Assembly: GCF_026968045.1 (NCBI RefSeq)
Contig: NZ_JAPVBQ010000001.1
Coordinates: 1,377,238-1,441,237, forward strand
Origin: Modestobacter sp. VKM Ac-2977
GTDB lineage: Bacteria > Actinomycetota > Actinomycetes > Mycobacteriales > Geodermatophilaceae
Direction of reading: 5' to 3'
Length of the DNA: 64,000 nt
Positions 24,588-34,438 of this stretch are shown here, one piece after another; the stretch's first letter is position 1; every line of letters begins with the position of its first letter. Under the pieces are notes generated by a model. That model saw nothing but the letters and a program-made list of their open reading frames with translations, made no database searches and was not told where the DNA came from. The position numbers were made by a program, and so were the translations under genes.

Positions 24588-25727
24588 GTGACGAGGAGAG
24601 CTGCGCCGGCCCTGCTCGCGGCGCTGCTCGTGGCGGTGCTGGCCGGCTGTGGCACCGACGAGCCGACCTCGACCCCGGTCGCCGAGCCTGGCACCCCGGC
24701 GCCGTCGTCGGTGGCGACGCCCGAGGCTCCGCCCGCCCCCGACTCGTTCACCCTGGTCGCCACCGGCGACGTGCTGGTGCACCAGGGCCGTGCGCTCACC
24801 TCGGGTGCCCGGCAGCCCGACGGCAGCTGGGACTTCTCGGCGGTCTTCGCCCCGATCGCCCCGGTGCTGCAGGCCGCCGACCTGGCGATCTGCCACCTGG
24901 AGACACCGGTCGCCCCGGTGGGTGGGCCCTACTCGGGCTACCCGTCCTTCGCCGCCCAGCCGGAGATCGTCGACGCCCTCGCCGGCGCCGGGTACGACCT
25001 GTGCTCCACCGCCTCCAACCACTCCCTGGACGACGGCTTCGACGGGCTGGTCCGCACCCTGGACGCCCTCGACGCCGCGGGGATCGCGCACACCGGCACC
25101 TACCGCAGCGCAGCGGAGAGCGCGCAGCCGGTGGTCGTCGAGGCCGGGGGAGTGCGCGTCGGGCACGTGGCCACGACCTTCTCGCTCAACGGGGTCCCGC
25201 TCCCGTCCGACGCCCCCTTCGCCGTCGACACCTTCGCGGTGCCCGACGTCAGCGCCGTGCTGGCCGATGCGGCCGCCGCCCGGGCCGCCGGCGCGGAGGT
25301 GGTGGTGGCCAGCGTGCACTGCTGCGCCGAGTACGACCACGAGCCGACGACGGCCCAGGAGCAGGCGGTGCGCACGCTGCTCGCCTCCCCGGACGTCGAC
25401 CTGGTCCTCGGCCACCACGCCCACGTCGTCCAGCCGTTCGAGCAGGTCGACGGGGAGTGGGCGGCCTACGGCCTGGGCAACCACCTCGCCGAGCACGCCA
25501 CCCGCGGTTACGACACCGAGGACTCGGTGATCGCCCGGTTCACCTTCACCCGCGGCGAGGACGGCCGGTTCGCCGTGTCGGAGGCCGAGGCGGTGCCGGT
25601 GCGGATCGAGGTCGGGGACGACGCCGTCCGGCTGGTGCCCGCCGACCCGGAGAGCGCCGCGCGGATCGGTGCGGTGCTCGATGCGCGGGGCGCGGTCGCC
25701 GCGGGGCTCGCGATCGTCCCCGGCTGA
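24588..25727 (+). CDS. CapA-family lipoprotein (metallophosphatase-like)
   Basis: 379 aa. The N terminus is a lipoprotein signal with lipobox LAGC (about residue 22). A Pro/Thr/Ser linker leads to the PGA_cap domain: LVATGDVLVHQGR, AICHLETPVAP, STASNHSLDDGF, VVASVHCCAEYDHEP and LVLGHHAHVVQPFE, with the metal-binding Asp, Asn and His residues of the calcineurin-like fold. CapA is linked to poly-gamma-glutamate export, but no capBCD genes are near, so the role is open. GTG start fits lipoprotein start and promoter. Confidence 0.87.
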   Translation: MTRRAAPALLAALLVAVLAGCGTDEPTSTPVAEPGTPAPSSVATPEAPPAPDSFTLVATGDVLVHQGRALTSGARQPDGSWDFSAVFAPIAPVLQAADLAICHLETPVAPVGGPYSGYPSFAAQPEIVDALAGAGYDLCSTASNHSLDDGFDGLVRTLDALDAAGIAHTGTYRSAAESAQPVVVEAGGVRVGHVATTFSLNGVPLPSDAPFAVDTFAVPDVSAVLADAAAARAAGAEVVVASVHCCAEYDHEPTTAQEQAVRTLLASPDVDLVLGHHAHVVQPFEQVDGEWAAYGLGNHLAEHATRGYDTEDSVIARFTFTRGEDGRFAVSEAEAVPVRIEVGDDAVRLVPADPESAARIGAVLDARGAVAAGLAIVPG

Positions 25728-25750
25728 CCCGGGGCGTCGTCCCGGCGCAC

Positions 25751-25756
25751 TAGTCT
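25751..25756 (+). promoter_or_regulatory. Putative -10 element for the thrS-pimA operon
   Basis: TAGTCT lies 51 nt upstream of the thrS GTG. No T-box-like leader is recognisable in this short interval. Confidence 0.45.
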
Positions 25757-25807
25757 CGACAGGCCCGGCCGACCGGCCGGGACCGTGCCTGACCCCCGGG
25801 AGCTCTC

Positions 25808-27886
25808 GTGTCCACCCCGCCCTCGCCCACCGCCGTCGCTGCGATCCGGGTGCCGGCCGGGACGACGGCCCTGCAGGCGCTCAAGGACGCCGGGGTGCCG
25901 CTGAAGGGCCCGGACGGCGCGGTCGTCGTCCGCGAGCTGGCCTCCGGCGACCTCAAGGACCTCGGCTGGGTCCCCGACGCCGAGGCCGAGGTCGAGCCGG
26001 TGCCCGCCGCCAGCGCCGACGGCCGCGCGGTGATCCGGCACTCGACCGCCCACGTGCTGGCCCAGGCGGTGCAGGACCTGTTCCCGGGCACCCGGCTGGG
26101 CATCGGCCCGCCCGTGGAGAACGGGTTCTACTACGACTTCGACCCCGAGCGCCCGTTCACCCCGGAGGACCTGCAGGCGCTGGAGAAGCGCATGCAGGCG
26201 ATCGTGAAGCAGGGGCAGAACTTCAGCCGCCGGGAGATCGGCGACGACGAGGCCCGGGCCGAGCTGGCGCACGAGCCGTACAAGCTCGAGCTCATCGGGC
26301 TCAAGGGCGGTGCCGGCCAGGACGGGGCGGGCGAGGAGGTCGCCGAGGGCGCCGACGTCGAGGTGGGCGGCGCGCAGCTGACCATGTACGACAACCTCGA
26401 CCCGCGCACCGGCGACCGGCTGTGGACCGACCTGTGCCGCGGCCCGCACCTGCCGCGCACCTCCACCATCCCGGCGTTCTCCCTCACCCGCAGCGCCGCC
26501 GCGTACTGGCGGGGGAGTGAGAAGAACCCGCAGCTGCAGCGGGTCTACGGCACCGCGTGGGAGAGCAAGGACGCGCTCAAGGCGTACCTGGAGCAGATCG
26601 CCGAGGCCGAGCGGCGCGACCACCGCCGGCTGGGCTCCGAGCTGGACCTGTTCAGCTTCCCCGACGAGGTCGGCTCCGGGCTGGCGGTCTTCCACCCCAA
26701 GGGCGGGATCATCCGGCGGGAGCTGGAGAAGTACAGCCAGCGTCGCCACGAGGAGGCCGGCTACTCCTTCGTCAACACCCCGCACATCACCAAGGGGCAG
26801 CTGTTCGAGACCTCCGGCCACCTGGACTGGTACGCCGAGGGCATGTACCCGGCGATGCAGCTGGACGAGGAGCGGGACAGCGACGGCAACGTCCGGCGGC
26901 AGGGGCAGGACTACTACCTCAAGCCGATGAACTGCCCGATGCACAACCTGGTGTTCGACTCCCGAGGCCGCTCCTACCGCGAGCTCCCGCTCCGGCTGTT
27001 CGAGTTCGGCACCGTCTACCGCTACGAGAAGTCCGGCGTCGTCCACGGGCTCACCCGCGCCCGCGGCTTCACCCAGGACGACGCGCACATCTACTGCACG
27101 CCCGAGCAGATGGCCGGGGAGCTCCGTGGGCTGCTCGACTTCGTGCTGGGGCTGCTGTCGGACTACGGGTTGAGCGACTTCTACCTGGAGCTGTCCACCC
27201 GGAACCCGGAGAAGTCGGTGGGCACCGACGAGGGCTGGGAGCGCGCCACCGAGGCGCTCCGGCAGGCCGCGGTGGACTCCGGGCTGGAGCTGTTCCCCGA
27301 CCCGGGTGGCGCCGCGTTCTACGGCCCGAAGATCTCCGTCCAGGCCAGGGACGCGATCGGGCGCACCTGGCAGATGTCGACCATCCAGGTCGACTTCAAC
27401 CTGCCGGAGCGCTTCGGCCTGGAGTACACCGCCGCCGACGGGACCCGGCAGCGGCCGGTGATGCTGCACCGGGCGCTGTTCGGGTCCATCGAGCGGTTCT
27501 TCGGGGTGCTGACCGAGCACTACGCCGGCGCCTTCCCGGCCTGGCTCGCGCCGGTCCAGGTGGTCGGCATCCCGATCACCGACGAGCAGGTGCCGTACCT
27601 GACCGACGTCGCCCTGCAGCTGCGCCAGCGCGGCATCCGGGTGGAGGTCGACGACTCCGACGACCGGATGCAGAAGAAGATCCGCACCGCCAGCAAGCAG
27701 AAGGTGCCCTTCGTGCTGATCGCCGGGGCCACCGACGCCGAGGCCGGGGCGGTCTCCTTCCGCTACCGGGACGGCTCGCAGCGCAACGGCGTCCCGGTCG
27801 CCGAGGCGGTGGCCCAGGTCGCCGGCTGGGTCGAGGGGCGGCACAACACCGACCCGACCGCGGAGACCCCGATGGTGGCCGGATGA
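25808..27886 (+). CDS. thrS: Threonyl-tRNA synthetase
   Basis: 692 aa class II aminoacyl-tRNA synthetase. TGS domain at residues 1-75; editing domain with [11 protein letters not shown] near 77-87 and the HxxxH / C pattern; catalytic core with motif 2 ([21 protein letters not shown] region) and motif 3 ([15 protein letters not shown]); anticodon-binding domain at the C terminus. Catalytic zinc ligands include the Cys of PMNCPMH. A short acidic insertion near residue 170-185 is usual in actinobacteria. The stop overlaps the next start (ATGA). It heads an operon conserved with M. tuberculosis Rv2614c-Rv2610c. Confidence 0.97.
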   Translation: MSTPPSPTAVAAIRVPAGTTALQALKDAGVPLKGPDGAVVVRELASGDLKDLGWVPDAEAEVEPVPAASADGRAVIRHSTAHVLAQAVQDLFPGTRLGIGPPVENGFYYDFDPERPFTPEDLQALEKRMQAIVKQGQNFSRREIGDDEARAELAHEPYKLELIGLKGGAGQDGAGEEVAEGADVEVGGAQLTMYDNLDPRTGDRLWTDLCRGPHLPRTSTIPAFSLTRSAAAYWRGSEKNPQLQRVYGTAWESKDALKAYLEQIAEAERRDHRRLGSELDLFSFPDEVGSGLAVFHPKGGIIRRELEKYSQRRHEEAGYSFVNTPHITKGQLFETSGHLDWYAEGMYPAMQLDEERDSDGNVRRQGQDYYLKPMNCPMHNLVFDSRGRSYRELPLRLFEFGTVYRYEKSGVVHGLTRARGFTQDDAHIYCTPEQMAGELRGLLDFVLGLLSDYGLSDFYLELSTRNPEKSVGTDEGWERATEALRQAAVDSGLELFPDPGGAAFYGPKISVQARDAIGRTWQMSTIQVDFNLPERFGLEYTAADGTRQRPVMLHRALFGSIERFFGVLTEHYAGAFPAWLAPVQVVGIPITDEQVPYLTDVALQLRQRGIRVEVDDSDDRMQKKIRTASKQKVPFVLIAGATDAEAGAVSFRYRDGSQRNGVPVAEAVAQVAGWVEGRHNTDPTAETPMVAG

Positions 27887-28503
27887 GCGAGGACGTGGGC
27901 GGGGACGTGAGCGAGGCGGCGGCTGCCTACCGGGTGCCGGTGCGCAACGACGACGACGGACCGACGTCCGGCTTCGAGCACCTGTGGACGCCCTACCGGA
28001 TGGCCTACATCCGCGGGGAGAACAAGCCGAGTGGCGACCACGACTGCCCGTTCTGCCTGATCCCGGCGATGTCGGACGAGGAGGGACTGATCGTGGCCCG
28101 GGGCGAGACGGTGTTCGCCGTCCTCAACCTCTACCCCTACAACGCCGGTCACCTGATGGTCGTGCCGTACCGGCACGTCCCCGACTACACCGACCTGACC
28201 ATCGCCGAGGTCGCCGAGCTCGGCGCCTTCACCCAGACGGCGATGCGCGTGGTGCGGTCGGTCAGCGGCGCGCACGGCTTCAACGTCGGCATGAACCAGG
28301 GGTCGGTGGCCGGCGCCGGGATCGCCGACCACCTGCACCAGCACGCCGTGCCGCGCTGGGGCGGGGACACCAACTTCATGCCGGTGATCGGGCTGACCCG
28401 GGTGCTGCCCCAGGTGCTCGCCGAGACGCGCGCCCTGCTGGCCGGTGCCTGGCCGGACGCGGGTCAGCCGACCGGTCCCGCGCCGCACCCGACGGTGGCC
28501 TGA
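27883..28503 (+). CDS. HIT-family nucleotide phosphorylase / hydrolase (Ap4A phosphorylase type)
   Basis: 206 aa. HIT core with [17 protein letters not shown] and the histidine triad HLHQH at 150-154. A CPFC motif at 55-58 may bind metal. The homologue at the same place in M. tuberculosis, Rv2613c, is known as a diadenosine tetraphosphate phosphorylase. Here it sits between thrS and pgsA with a 4-bp overlap upstream and no gap downstream. Ap4A is a by-product of aminoacyl-tRNA synthetases, which makes the pairing with thrS plausible. Confidence 0.9.
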   Translation: MSEDVGGDVSEAAAAYRVPVRNDDDGPTSGFEHLWTPYRMAYIRGENKPSGDHDCPFCLIPAMSDEEGLIVARGETVFAVLNLYPYNAGHLMVVPYRHVPDYTDLTIAEVAELGAFTQTAMRVVRSVSGAHGFNVGMNQGSVAGAGIADHLHQHAVPRWGGDTNFMPVIGLTRVLPQVLAETRALLAGAWPDAGQPTGPAPHPTVA

Positions 28504-29157
28504 GTGCTCGGCGTCAACCTGCGGCCGGCCGTCGCCCGGTTCTGGGCACCGGTGGTGCGCGGCCTGGTCCGGGCCGGGGTCACCGCCGATGCGGTCACGC
28601 TCACCGGCACCCTCGGCGCGGTGGTCTCCGCGGTCTTCCTGATCGGGAACGGCCACCTCTTCTGGGGCGCGCTGGCCGTCACCGTCTTCGTGCTGCTGGA
28701 CATGCTCGACGGCGCCCTGGCCCGGGCCCGCGGGGGCGGTTCGGTGTTCGGCGCGGTGCTGGACTCCACCGGCGACCGGGCCGCCGACGCCGCGATCTTC
28801 GGCGGGCTGGTCTGGTGGTTCTCCGGGGCGGGGGACAACCGGCTGCTGGTGCTGCTCGCCCTGCTGTGCCTGGTGCTCGGGGTGCTCACCTCCTACGTCA
28901 AGGCCCGCGCCGAGGGCGTCGGGCTGTCGGCCGACGTCGGCGTCGTCGAGCGCACCGAGCGGCTGATCCTGGTGCTGGTAGGTACCGGGTTCACCGGCCT
29001 GGGCATCCCGTACGCGGTCCACGTCGCCCTCTGGGTGCTGCTGGCCGGCAGCGCGGTGACGGTCGCGCAGCGCTTCGCCGCGGTCCGCCGGGAGTCCCGC
29101 GGCCTGCAGCTGCCGACGTCCTCGCCCGACGAGGCGTCCGGGCGCCCCACGCCGTGA
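28504..29157 (+). CDS. pgsA: CDP-alcohol phosphatidyltransferase, phosphatidylinositol-phosphate synthase
   Basis: 217 aa membrane enzyme with about six hydrophobic segments. The family motif is complete: D66-M-L-D69-G, then A-R, then D87 and D91 (LDMLDGALARARG, LDSTGDR). It transfers a CDP-diacylglycerol phosphatidyl group to inositol phosphate, as in the mycobacterial homologue PgsA1. Substrate is inferred from the following patA and pimA genes, which need phosphatidylinositol. GTG start directly after the HIT stop codon. Confidence 0.92.
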   Translation: MLGVNLRPAVARFWAPVVRGLVRAGVTADAVTLTGTLGAVVSAVFLIGNGHLFWGALAVTVFVLLDMLDGALARARGGGSVFGAVLDSTGDRAADAAIFGGLVWWFSGAGDNRLLVLLALLCLVLGVLTSYVKARAEGVGLSADVGVVERTERLILVLVGTGFTGLGIPYAVHVALWVLLAGSAVTVAQRFAAVRRESRGLQLPTSSPDEASGRPTP

Positions 29158-30116
29158 GCCGCCGCGTCGACCTGCTCGCCCGGCTCACCGACGCCGGGTA
29201 CGCAGCCGGCTGGCGGGTCGTCCGACTGCTGCCCGAGCCGGTGGCCCGGGCCGGCTCCGCCGCGGGCGGCGCGCTCGCCGTGCGCCGGGGCGGGCGGGGC
29301 GCCCGGCAGCTGCGGTCGAACCTGGACGTCGTCACCGGCGGCAGCCTCGACGACGCCGCGCTCGACGCCCTCACCCGGCGGGCGATGCAGTCCTACGCCC
29401 GGTACTGGCAGGAGGCCTTCCGGCTGCCCACGCTCTCCACCGAGCGGATCCTCGCCGGCTCGACGATGCGCGGCCGGGAACACCTGGACCGCGCCCGCGC
29501 GGAGGGCCGCGGCGTCGTCATCGCCCTGCCGCACAGCGGGAACTGGGACGCCGCCGGGGTGTGGCTCATCGACTGGCTCGGCGGCCCCTTCCTGACCGTC
29601 GCCGAGCGGCTGCGGCCGGAGTCGCTGTACCGCCGGTTCGTCGCGTTCCGGGAACGGCTGGGCATGCGGGTCGTGCCGCTCACCGGCGGCGAGCGACCCA
29701 GCTCCGCGGTGCTGCGGGAGTGGCTGGCCGACGGCGGGACCGCGTGCCTGCTGATGGACCGCGACCTCTCCGGCAGCGGTGTGCCGGTCACCTTCTTCGG
29801 CCGCCGGACGACGATGCCCGGGGGTCCGGCGCTGGCCGCGGCCCAGACCGGGGCCGCCCTGCTGCCCGCCGTCTGCCAGTTCGACGGCATGGGGTGGCAG
29901 TTCGTCGTCCACCCGCCGGTCCCGCTGGACGGGCCCGGCCGGCTGCGGGCCCGGGTGACCTGGGCGACCCAGCAGGTCGCCGACGCCTTCGCCACGACGA
30001 TCGCCGAGCGCCCCGAGGACTGGCACGTGCTCGGCCGGGTCTGGCCCGAGGTGGGCCCCGAGGGGCGCGCGCCCGCCCTCCCGGCCGTCTCCGCGCCGCC
30101 GGCGGAGGTGGGCTGA
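29154..30116 (+). CDS. patA: Phosphatidylinositol mannoside acyltransferase
   Basis: 320 aa of the LpxL/HtrB-like acyltransferase family. The catalytic HX4D is H127-SGNW-D132. Further family blocks are LTVAERLRPESLYRRFVAFR and DRDLSGSGVPVTFFGRRTTMPGG. The M. tuberculosis homologue Rv2611c acylates mannose of PIM1/PIM2 at the inner membrane face. GTG start overlaps the pgsA stop by 4 bp; the stop shares one base with the pimA ATG. Confidence 0.92.
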   Translation: MSRRVDLLARLTDAGYAAGWRVVRLLPEPVARAGSAAGGALAVRRGGRGARQLRSNLDVVTGGSLDDAALDALTRRAMQSYARYWQEAFRLPTLSTERILAGSTMRGREHLDRARAEGRGVVIALPHSGNWDAAGVWLIDWLGGPFLTVAERLRPESLYRRFVAFRERLGMRVVPLTGGERPSSAVLREWLADGGTACLLMDRDLSGSGVPVTFFGRRTTMPGGPALAAAQTGAALLPAVCQFDGMGWQFVVHPPVPLDGPGRLRARVTWATQQVADAFATTIAERPEDWHVLGRVWPEVGPEGRAPALPAVSAPPAEVG

Positions 30117-31342
30117 TGCGGATCGGGCTGGTCTGCCCCTACTCGTGGGACGTCCCCGGCGGCGTCCAGTACCACGTGCGCGACCTGGCGGAGACGTTGC
30201 GCGCCCTCGGCCACTCCGTGGAGGTCCTCACCCCCGCCGAGCACGAGGAGAACCTGCCGGCCGAGCACGTCACCTGGGCCGGCCGGGCGGTGCCGGTCCC
30301 GTACAACGGCTCGATGGCCAGCATCTCCTTCGGCCCGGTCGCGGCGGCCCGGGCCCGGCGCTGGCTGCGGGAGGGGCACTTCGACGTCGTCCACGTGCAC
30401 GAGCCGGCGTCGGTCTCGCTCTCCCTGCTCGTCTGCGTGATCGCCGACGGTCCGATCGTGGCGACCTTCCACGCGGCGACCACCCGGTCCAAGGTGCTGG
30501 CCGCGCTGGGCCCGGTGGCCCGCCCGTGGCTGGAGCGGATCAGCGGGCGGATCGCGGTCTCCGACTTCGCTCGTCGCGTCCAGGTGGAGCACCTGGGCGG
30601 GGACGCGGTGGTCATCCCGAACGGGGTGCACGTGGCGGCCTTCGCCAACGGGCCGACGCTGCCCGGCCACGCGCGGGGCACCGAGGCCCCGACGATCGGC
30701 TTCCTCGGCCGCTACGACGAGCCGCGCAAGGGCCTGCCGGTGCTGCTGGAGGCGATGCGGACGGTGGTCGCCGAGCACCCGCGGGTCAGCCTGCTCATCG
30801 CCGGCCGCGGCGATCCCGACGAGCTGGACGAGCTGGTGGCCGACGACCTGCGTCCGCACGTCACGGTGCTCGGGGAGCTGGACGAGTCGGCCAAGGCGGC
30901 CTTCCTCCGCTCGGTCGACGTCTACTGCGCCCCGAACCTGCTGGGGGAGTCCTTCGGCGTGATCCTGCTGGAGGCGATGGGGGCCGGCGCACCGGTGGTC
31001 GCCAGCGACCTGGACGCCTTCGCCCGGGTCCTGGAGGACGGCACCGCCGGGGTGCTGGTCAAGCGCGGGGACGCCGCCGCGTTGGCCGCGGCGCTCGGTG
31101 GCCTGCTGGCCGACCCGGCCCGGCGGGCCGAGCTGCAGGCGGCCGGCCGACGGGCCGTGGCCGACTACGACTGGGCGGTGGTCGCCCAGCGGATCCTCGC
31201 CGTCTACGAGACCGTCGCCCCGCCGGGTGGCACCGGGGTCACCGCCTCCGCCGCCGACGACGCCGCGCTGCTGGGGGACGTGCCCGATGCCACCGGTGGA
31301 CTCGGGCCGTCGGGGCCCTTCCGCAGGCGGGCGCGCCACTAG
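30116..31342 (+). CDS. pimA: Phosphatidylinositol alpha-mannosyltransferase
   Basis: 408 aa GT4 glycosyltransferase with GT-B fold. N-terminal loop WDVPGGVQYHVRDLAE binds donor and inositol. The C-terminal donor site has GRYDEPRKGLPVLLEAM and, near residues 277-290, the GESFGVILLEAMGAG block with the EX7E motif. It adds the first mannose from GDP-mannose to phosphatidylinositol. Length slightly exceeds mycobacterial PimA because of a Ala/Gly/Asp-rich C-terminal tail of about 25 residues. Last clear member of the PIM operon. Confidence 0.94.
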   Translation: MRIGLVCPYSWDVPGGVQYHVRDLAETLRALGHSVEVLTPAEHEENLPAEHVTWAGRAVPVPYNGSMASISFGPVAAARARRWLREGHFDVVHVHEPASVSLSLLVCVIADGPIVATFHAATTRSKVLAALGPVARPWLERISGRIAVSDFARRVQVEHLGGDAVVIPNGVHVAAFANGPTLPGHARGTEAPTIGFLGRYDEPRKGLPVLLEAMRTVVAEHPRVSLLIAGRGDPDELDELVADDLRPHVTVLGELDESAKAAFLRSVDVYCAPNLLGESFGVILLEAMGAGAPVVASDLDAFARVLEDGTAGVLVKRGDAAALAAALGGLLADPARRAELQAAGRRAVADYDWAVVAQRILAVYETVAPPGGTGVTASAADDAALLGDVPDATGGLGPSGPFRRRARH

Positions 31343-31345
31343 CCT
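31340..31345 (+). promoter_or_regulatory. Putative -10 element for the LemA-like gene
   Basis: TAGCCT overlaps the pimA stop codon region and ends 8 nt before the next ATG; a near-leaderless transcript is possible. Confidence 0.35.
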
Positions 31346-31353
31346 CGGACCCC

Positions 31354-31890
31354 ATGACCACCGCGACCTGGCTGCTCCTCGCCGCCGGTCTCCTGGTGGT
31401 CCTGGTGCTCGGCTGGGCCGGCTGGACGCTCACCCGGTTGCGTCGGCTGGCCGGGCGGGTCCGCCGCGCGCGGGAGGTGCTCGACGCCGGTCTGCTGCGG
31501 CGGGCCGAGCTGGCCGCGGCGCTGGCCCGGGAGCACGCCGAGGACCTCGGTCCCGAGCTCGCCGCCGCCCTGGCCACTGCCGCGGCCGGGGCCCGGGCGC
31601 CGTCGGCCGGGGACCGGGAGGCCGCCGAGAACCTGCTGGGCCGGCGGCTCCGCCGGGTCCCCACCGGGGTGCTGACCCCGGAGCTGCAGGACGCCGGCAT
31701 GCGGGTGGGGCTGGCCCGGCGGTTCTACAACGACGCCGTCCGGGACACCCGGACGTTGCGCCGGGGCCGGCTGGCCCGGGTGCTGCGGCTGCACGCCGAC
31801 CGGCCGCTGCCCCGGTACTTCGACATCGACGACGGCCTGGACGCGGTGCTCACCGGCCCGGGTTCCGGCGCCGCGCGGTCCGCCGGCTGA
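31354..31890 (+). CDS. LemA-like membrane protein
   Basis: 178 aa. One N-terminal membrane helix (residues 5-27) is followed by a helical, Arg/Ala-rich domain. The layout matches Lem[15 protein letters not shown] early, [16 protein letters not shown] late, and RYFDIDD near the end. LemA function is unknown. In M. tuberculosis the gene after pimA (Rv2609c) is a membrane NUDIX protein; no NUDIX box is present here, so this is a different gene at the same place. Confidence 0.65.
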   Translation: MTTATWLLLAAGLLVVLVLGWAGWTLTRLRRLAGRVRRAREVLDAGLLRRAELAAALAREHAEDLGPELAAALATAAAGARAPSAGDREAAENLLGRRLRRVPTGVLTPELQDAGMRVGLARRFYNDAVRDTRTLRRGRLARVLRLHADRPLPRYFDIDDGLDAVLTGPGSGAARSAG

Positions 31891-31897
31891 CCCGCCG

Positions 31898-31903
31898 TAC
31901 GCT
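31898..31903 (+). promoter_or_regulatory. Putative -10 element for pdxS
   Basis: TACGCT lies 51 nt upstream of the pdxS ATG in the 64-bp gap after the LemA-like gene. Confidence 0.35.
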
Positions 31904-31954
31904 GGGACGTCCCCTCCCGCCGGTCCCCGGCCCGACGACCTGCGAGGCAGCAGC

Positions 31955-32860
31955 ATGTCCCTGAACCACAGCGAGCCCACCGGCACCGGCACCGAGCGCG
32001 TCAAGCGCGGGATGGCCGAGCAGCTGAAGGGCGGCGTCATCATGGACGTCGTCACCCCCGAGCAGGCCAAGATCGCCGAGGACGCCGGCGCGGTCGCGGT
32101 GATGGCCCTGGAGCGGGTGCCCGCCGACATCCGCGTCGAGGGCGGCATCGCCCGGATGAGCGACCCCGACATGATCGAGGGCATCATCGGCGCGGTCTCC
32201 ATCCCGGTGATGGCCAAGGCCCGGATCGGCCACTTCGTCGAGGCCCAGGTCCTGCAGGCGCTCGGCGTCGACTACGTCGACGAGTCCGAGGTGCTCACCC
32301 CGGCCGACGAGGCCCACCACATCGTGAAGAGCGCGTTCACCGTGCCCTTCGTCTGCGGCGCCACCGACCTGGGGGAGGCGCTGCGCCGGATCTCCGAGGG
32401 CGCGGCGATGATCCGCTCCAAGGGCGAGGCCGGCACCGGCAACGTGGTCGAGGCCACCCGCCACATGCGGGCGATCCGGGCCGGCATCAAGCGGCTGGGC
32501 ACCCTGGACGAGACCGAGCTGTTCGTCGCCGCCAAGGAGCTGCGGGCCCCGTACGACCTGGTGGCCGAGGTCGCCCGCACCGGCGCGCTGCCCGTCGTCC
32601 TGTTCACCGCCGGCGGCATCGCCACCCCTGCGGACGCGGCGATGATGATGCAGCTGGGCGCCCAGGGTGTCTTCGTCGGCTCGGGCATCTTCAAGTCCGG
32701 TGACCCGGCCCAGCGCGCCGCCGCGATCGTGCAGGCGACGACCTTCTTCGACGACCCGTCCGTGATCGCCAAGGTCTCCCGCGGGCTCGGCGAGCCGATG
32801 GTCGGCATCAACGTGTCCACGCTCCCGGAGAGCGAGCGCTACGCGACCCGCGGGTGGTGA
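31955..32860 (+). CDS. pdxS: Pyridoxal 5'-phosphate synthase, lyase subunit PdxS
   Basis: 301 aa TIM-barrel enzyme that builds PLP from ribose 5-phosphate, glyceraldehyde 3-phosphate and ammonia. Conserved blocks: [47 protein letters not shown] (imine-forming lysine region), [13 protein letters not shown] and KGEAGTGNV. It takes ammonia from PdxT, encoded directly downstream with a 4-bp overlap. Length is normal. The PLP formed is used by enzymes such as the decarboxylase at 2284-4074. Confidence 0.96.
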   Translation: MSLNHSEPTGTGTERVKRGMAEQLKGGVIMDVVTPEQAKIAEDAGAVAVMALERVPADIRVEGGIARMSDPDMIEGIIGAVSIPVMAKARIGHFVEAQVLQALGVDYVDESEVLTPADEAHHIVKSAFTVPFVCGATDLGEALRRISEGAAMIRSKGEAGTGNVVEATRHMRAIRAGIKRLGTLDETELFVAAKELRAPYDLVAEVARTGALPVVLFTAGGIATPADAAMMMQLGAQGVFVGSGIFKSGDPAQRAAAIVQATTFFDDPSVIAKVSRGLGEPMVGINVSTLPESERYATRGW

Positions 32861-33534
32861 GCAGCCCGGTCGTCGGGGTGCTCGCGCTGCAGGGTGACGT
32901 GCGCGAGCACCTGGCCGCGCTGCGGGCAGCCGGTGCCGAGGCCCGGTCGGTCCGCCGGCCCGCCGAGCTGGCCGAGGTCGACGGGCTGGTCGTGCCCGGC
33001 GGGGAGTCGACCACGATGGGCAAGCTCGCCGAGCGGTTCGGGATGCTCCAGCCGCTGCGGGACGCCGTCCGGGCCGGGCTGCCCGCCTACGGGTCGTGCG
33101 CCGGGATGATCATGCTGGCCGACACGGTGCTCGACGCCCCGGCCGACCAGGTGACCATCGGCGGTCTGGACGTGACGGTGCGCCGCAACGCCTTCGGCCG
33201 GCAGGTCGACTCCTTCGAGGCGGCGGTGCAGCTGGCCGGGGTCCCGGGGGCGCCGGTGCACGCCGTGTTCATCCGCGCGCCGTGGGTCGAGGCGGCCGGG
33301 CCGGACGTCGAGGTGCTCGGCCGGGTGGAGGGCGGACCGGCCGACGGTAAGATCGTCGCCGTCCGTCAGGGCCGGCTGGTGGCCACCAGCTTCCACCCCG
33401 AGCTCACCGGCGACAGCCGGGTGCACGCGCTGTTCGTGGAGCTGGTGCGGGAGGCGACGGCGATGAGGGCACGAGACCAAGCGAGCAGTGCCGGCGCCGG
33501 AGCGGACGCGGGCAGTGAGGGGAGAACGTCGTGA
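32857..33534 (+). CDS. pdxT: Pyridoxal 5'-phosphate synthase, glutaminase subunit PdxT
   Basis: 225 aa class I glutamine amidotransferase. [12 protein letters not shown] at the N terminus, [12 protein letters not shown], nucleophile in [10 protein letters not shown] (Cys81) and the His/Glu dyad in SFHPELT. A Ser/Ala/Gly-rich tail of about 25 residues follows the enzyme. GTG 32857 gives the usual GTGA overlap with pdxS; a GTG one codon earlier is equivalent. The stop overlaps the yebC start. Confidence 0.95.
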   Translation: MSSPVVGVLALQGDVREHLAALRAAGAEARSVRRPAELAEVDGLVVPGGESTTMGKLAERFGMLQPLRDAVRAGLPAYGSCAGMIMLADTVLDAPADQVTIGGLDVTVRRNAFGRQVDSFEAAVQLAGVPGAPVHAVFIRAPWVEAAGPDVEVLGRVEGGPADGKIVAVRQGRLVATSFHPELTGDSRVHALFVELVREATAMRARDQASSAGAGADAGSEGRTS

Positions 33535-34283
33535 GCGGGCATTCCAAGTGGGCGACGACCAAGCACAAGAAGGCCGGCATCGATGCCAAGCGCGGCAAGC
33601 TCTTCGCCAAGCTGATCAAGAACATCGAGGTCGCCGCGCGCACCGGTGGCGCTGACCTGTCGGGCAACCCGACGCTGTACGACGCCGTCCAGAAGGCGAA
33701 GAAGAGCTCGGTGCCCAACGACAACATCGACCGCGCGGTCAAGCGCGGCGGTGGCCTCGAGGCCGGTGGGGTCGACTACCAGGGCATCACCTACGAGGGC
33801 TATGCCGCCGGCGGCGTCGCCGTGCTGATCGAGTGCCTCACCGACAACAAGAACCGGTCGGCGATGGAGGTGCGCACGGCGATGACCCGCAACGGCGGGA
33901 ACATGGCCGACCCCGGCTCGGTCTCCTACCTGTTCTCCCGCAAGGGCGTCGTCGTGGTCCCCGCGACCGGCACCACCGAGGACGACGTGCTGATGGCCGT
34001 GCTGGACGCCGGCGCCGAAGAGGTCCGCGACCTGGGCGACACCTTCGAGGTGGTCTGCGAGCCCACCGACCTGGTCGCCGTGCGCACCGCCCTGCAGAAC
34101 GCCGGCATCGACTACGACTCCGCCGACATGGGCTTCCTGCCCAGCGTGCAGGTCGAGCTGGACGCCGACGGCGCGGGCAAGGTGTTCCGGCTCATCGACG
34201 CCCTCGAGGACCTCGACGACGTGCAGAACGTGTACGCGAACTACGACGTCTCCGACGAGGTCATGGAGTCCATCGACGCCTAG
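33531..34283 (+). CDS. yebC: YebC/TACO1 family protein
   Basis: 250 aa. Characteristic N terminus [14 protein letters not shown] and following [16 protein letters not shown]; domain 2-3 with [19 protein letters not shown] and [11 protein letters not shown]. YebC proteins were described as transcriptional regulators (also of ruv genes) and more recently as factors that relieve ribosome stalling at proline stretches. The host proteome here has proline-rich segments, so the second role is plausible. Overlaps pdxT by 4 bp and is followed by a conserved-loop hairpin. Confidence 0.94.
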   Translation: MSGHSKWATTKHKKAGIDAKRGKLFAKLIKNIEVAARTGGADLSGNPTLYDAVQKAKKSSVPNDNIDRAVKRGGGLEAGGVDYQGITYEGYAAGGVAVLIECLTDNKNRSAMEVRTAMTRNGGNMADPGSVSYLFSRKGVVVVPATGTTEDDVLMAVLDAGAEEVRDLGDTFEVVCEPTDLVAVRTALQNAGIDYDSADMGFLPSVQVELDADGAGKVFRLIDALEDLDDVQNVYANYDVSDEVMESIDA

Positions 34284-34288
34284 AAGGA

Positions 34289-34339
34289 CCCTGCTGCCCC
34301 CCACCACTCGCAGGCTCGCGGCGGGTCCGTGCAGCAGGG
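34289..34339 (+). repeat. 3'-UTR hairpin after yebC, family A (conserved loop)
   Basis: A 9-bp stem (34289-34297 with 34331-34339) starts 5 nt past the yebC stop. The loop contains CTCGCAGGCTCG and GCGGGTCC, nearly as in the hairpin after polA, although the stems differ. Confidence 0.6.
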
Positions 34340-34393
34340 CCGTTCCAGCCCGTCACCAGCGTGTCGGAGGTGGGTGCGTTCGACCTCGGCGGT

Positions 34394-34399
34394 TAGCGT
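34394..34399 (+). promoter_or_regulatory. Putative -10 element of the ruvCAB promoter
   Basis: TAGCGT lies 5 nt upstream of the LexA box, which therefore covers the expected transcription start. Confidence 0.55.
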
Positions 34400-34403
34400 G
34401 GTT

Positions 34404-34417
34404 CGAACACGTGTTCG
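34404..34417. promoter_or_regulatory. SOS box (LexA operator) upstream of ruvCAB
   Basis: CGAACACGTGTTCG is a perfect 14-bp palindrome and fits the LexA consensus of Gram-positive bacteria and actinobacteria (CGAAC-N4-GTTCG). It sits 22 bp upstream of the ruvC start, over the predicted transcription start, so LexA should repress ruvCAB until DNA damage. Confidence 0.88.
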
Positions 34418-34438
34418 CGTCGGCTGGTGGAGGTCCTC

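Noticed and set aside
24588-25727. CapA-like gene as part of a poly-gamma-glutamate capsule locus
   Set aside because: No capB, capC or capD-like genes nearby; neighbours are a MOSC protein and thrS.
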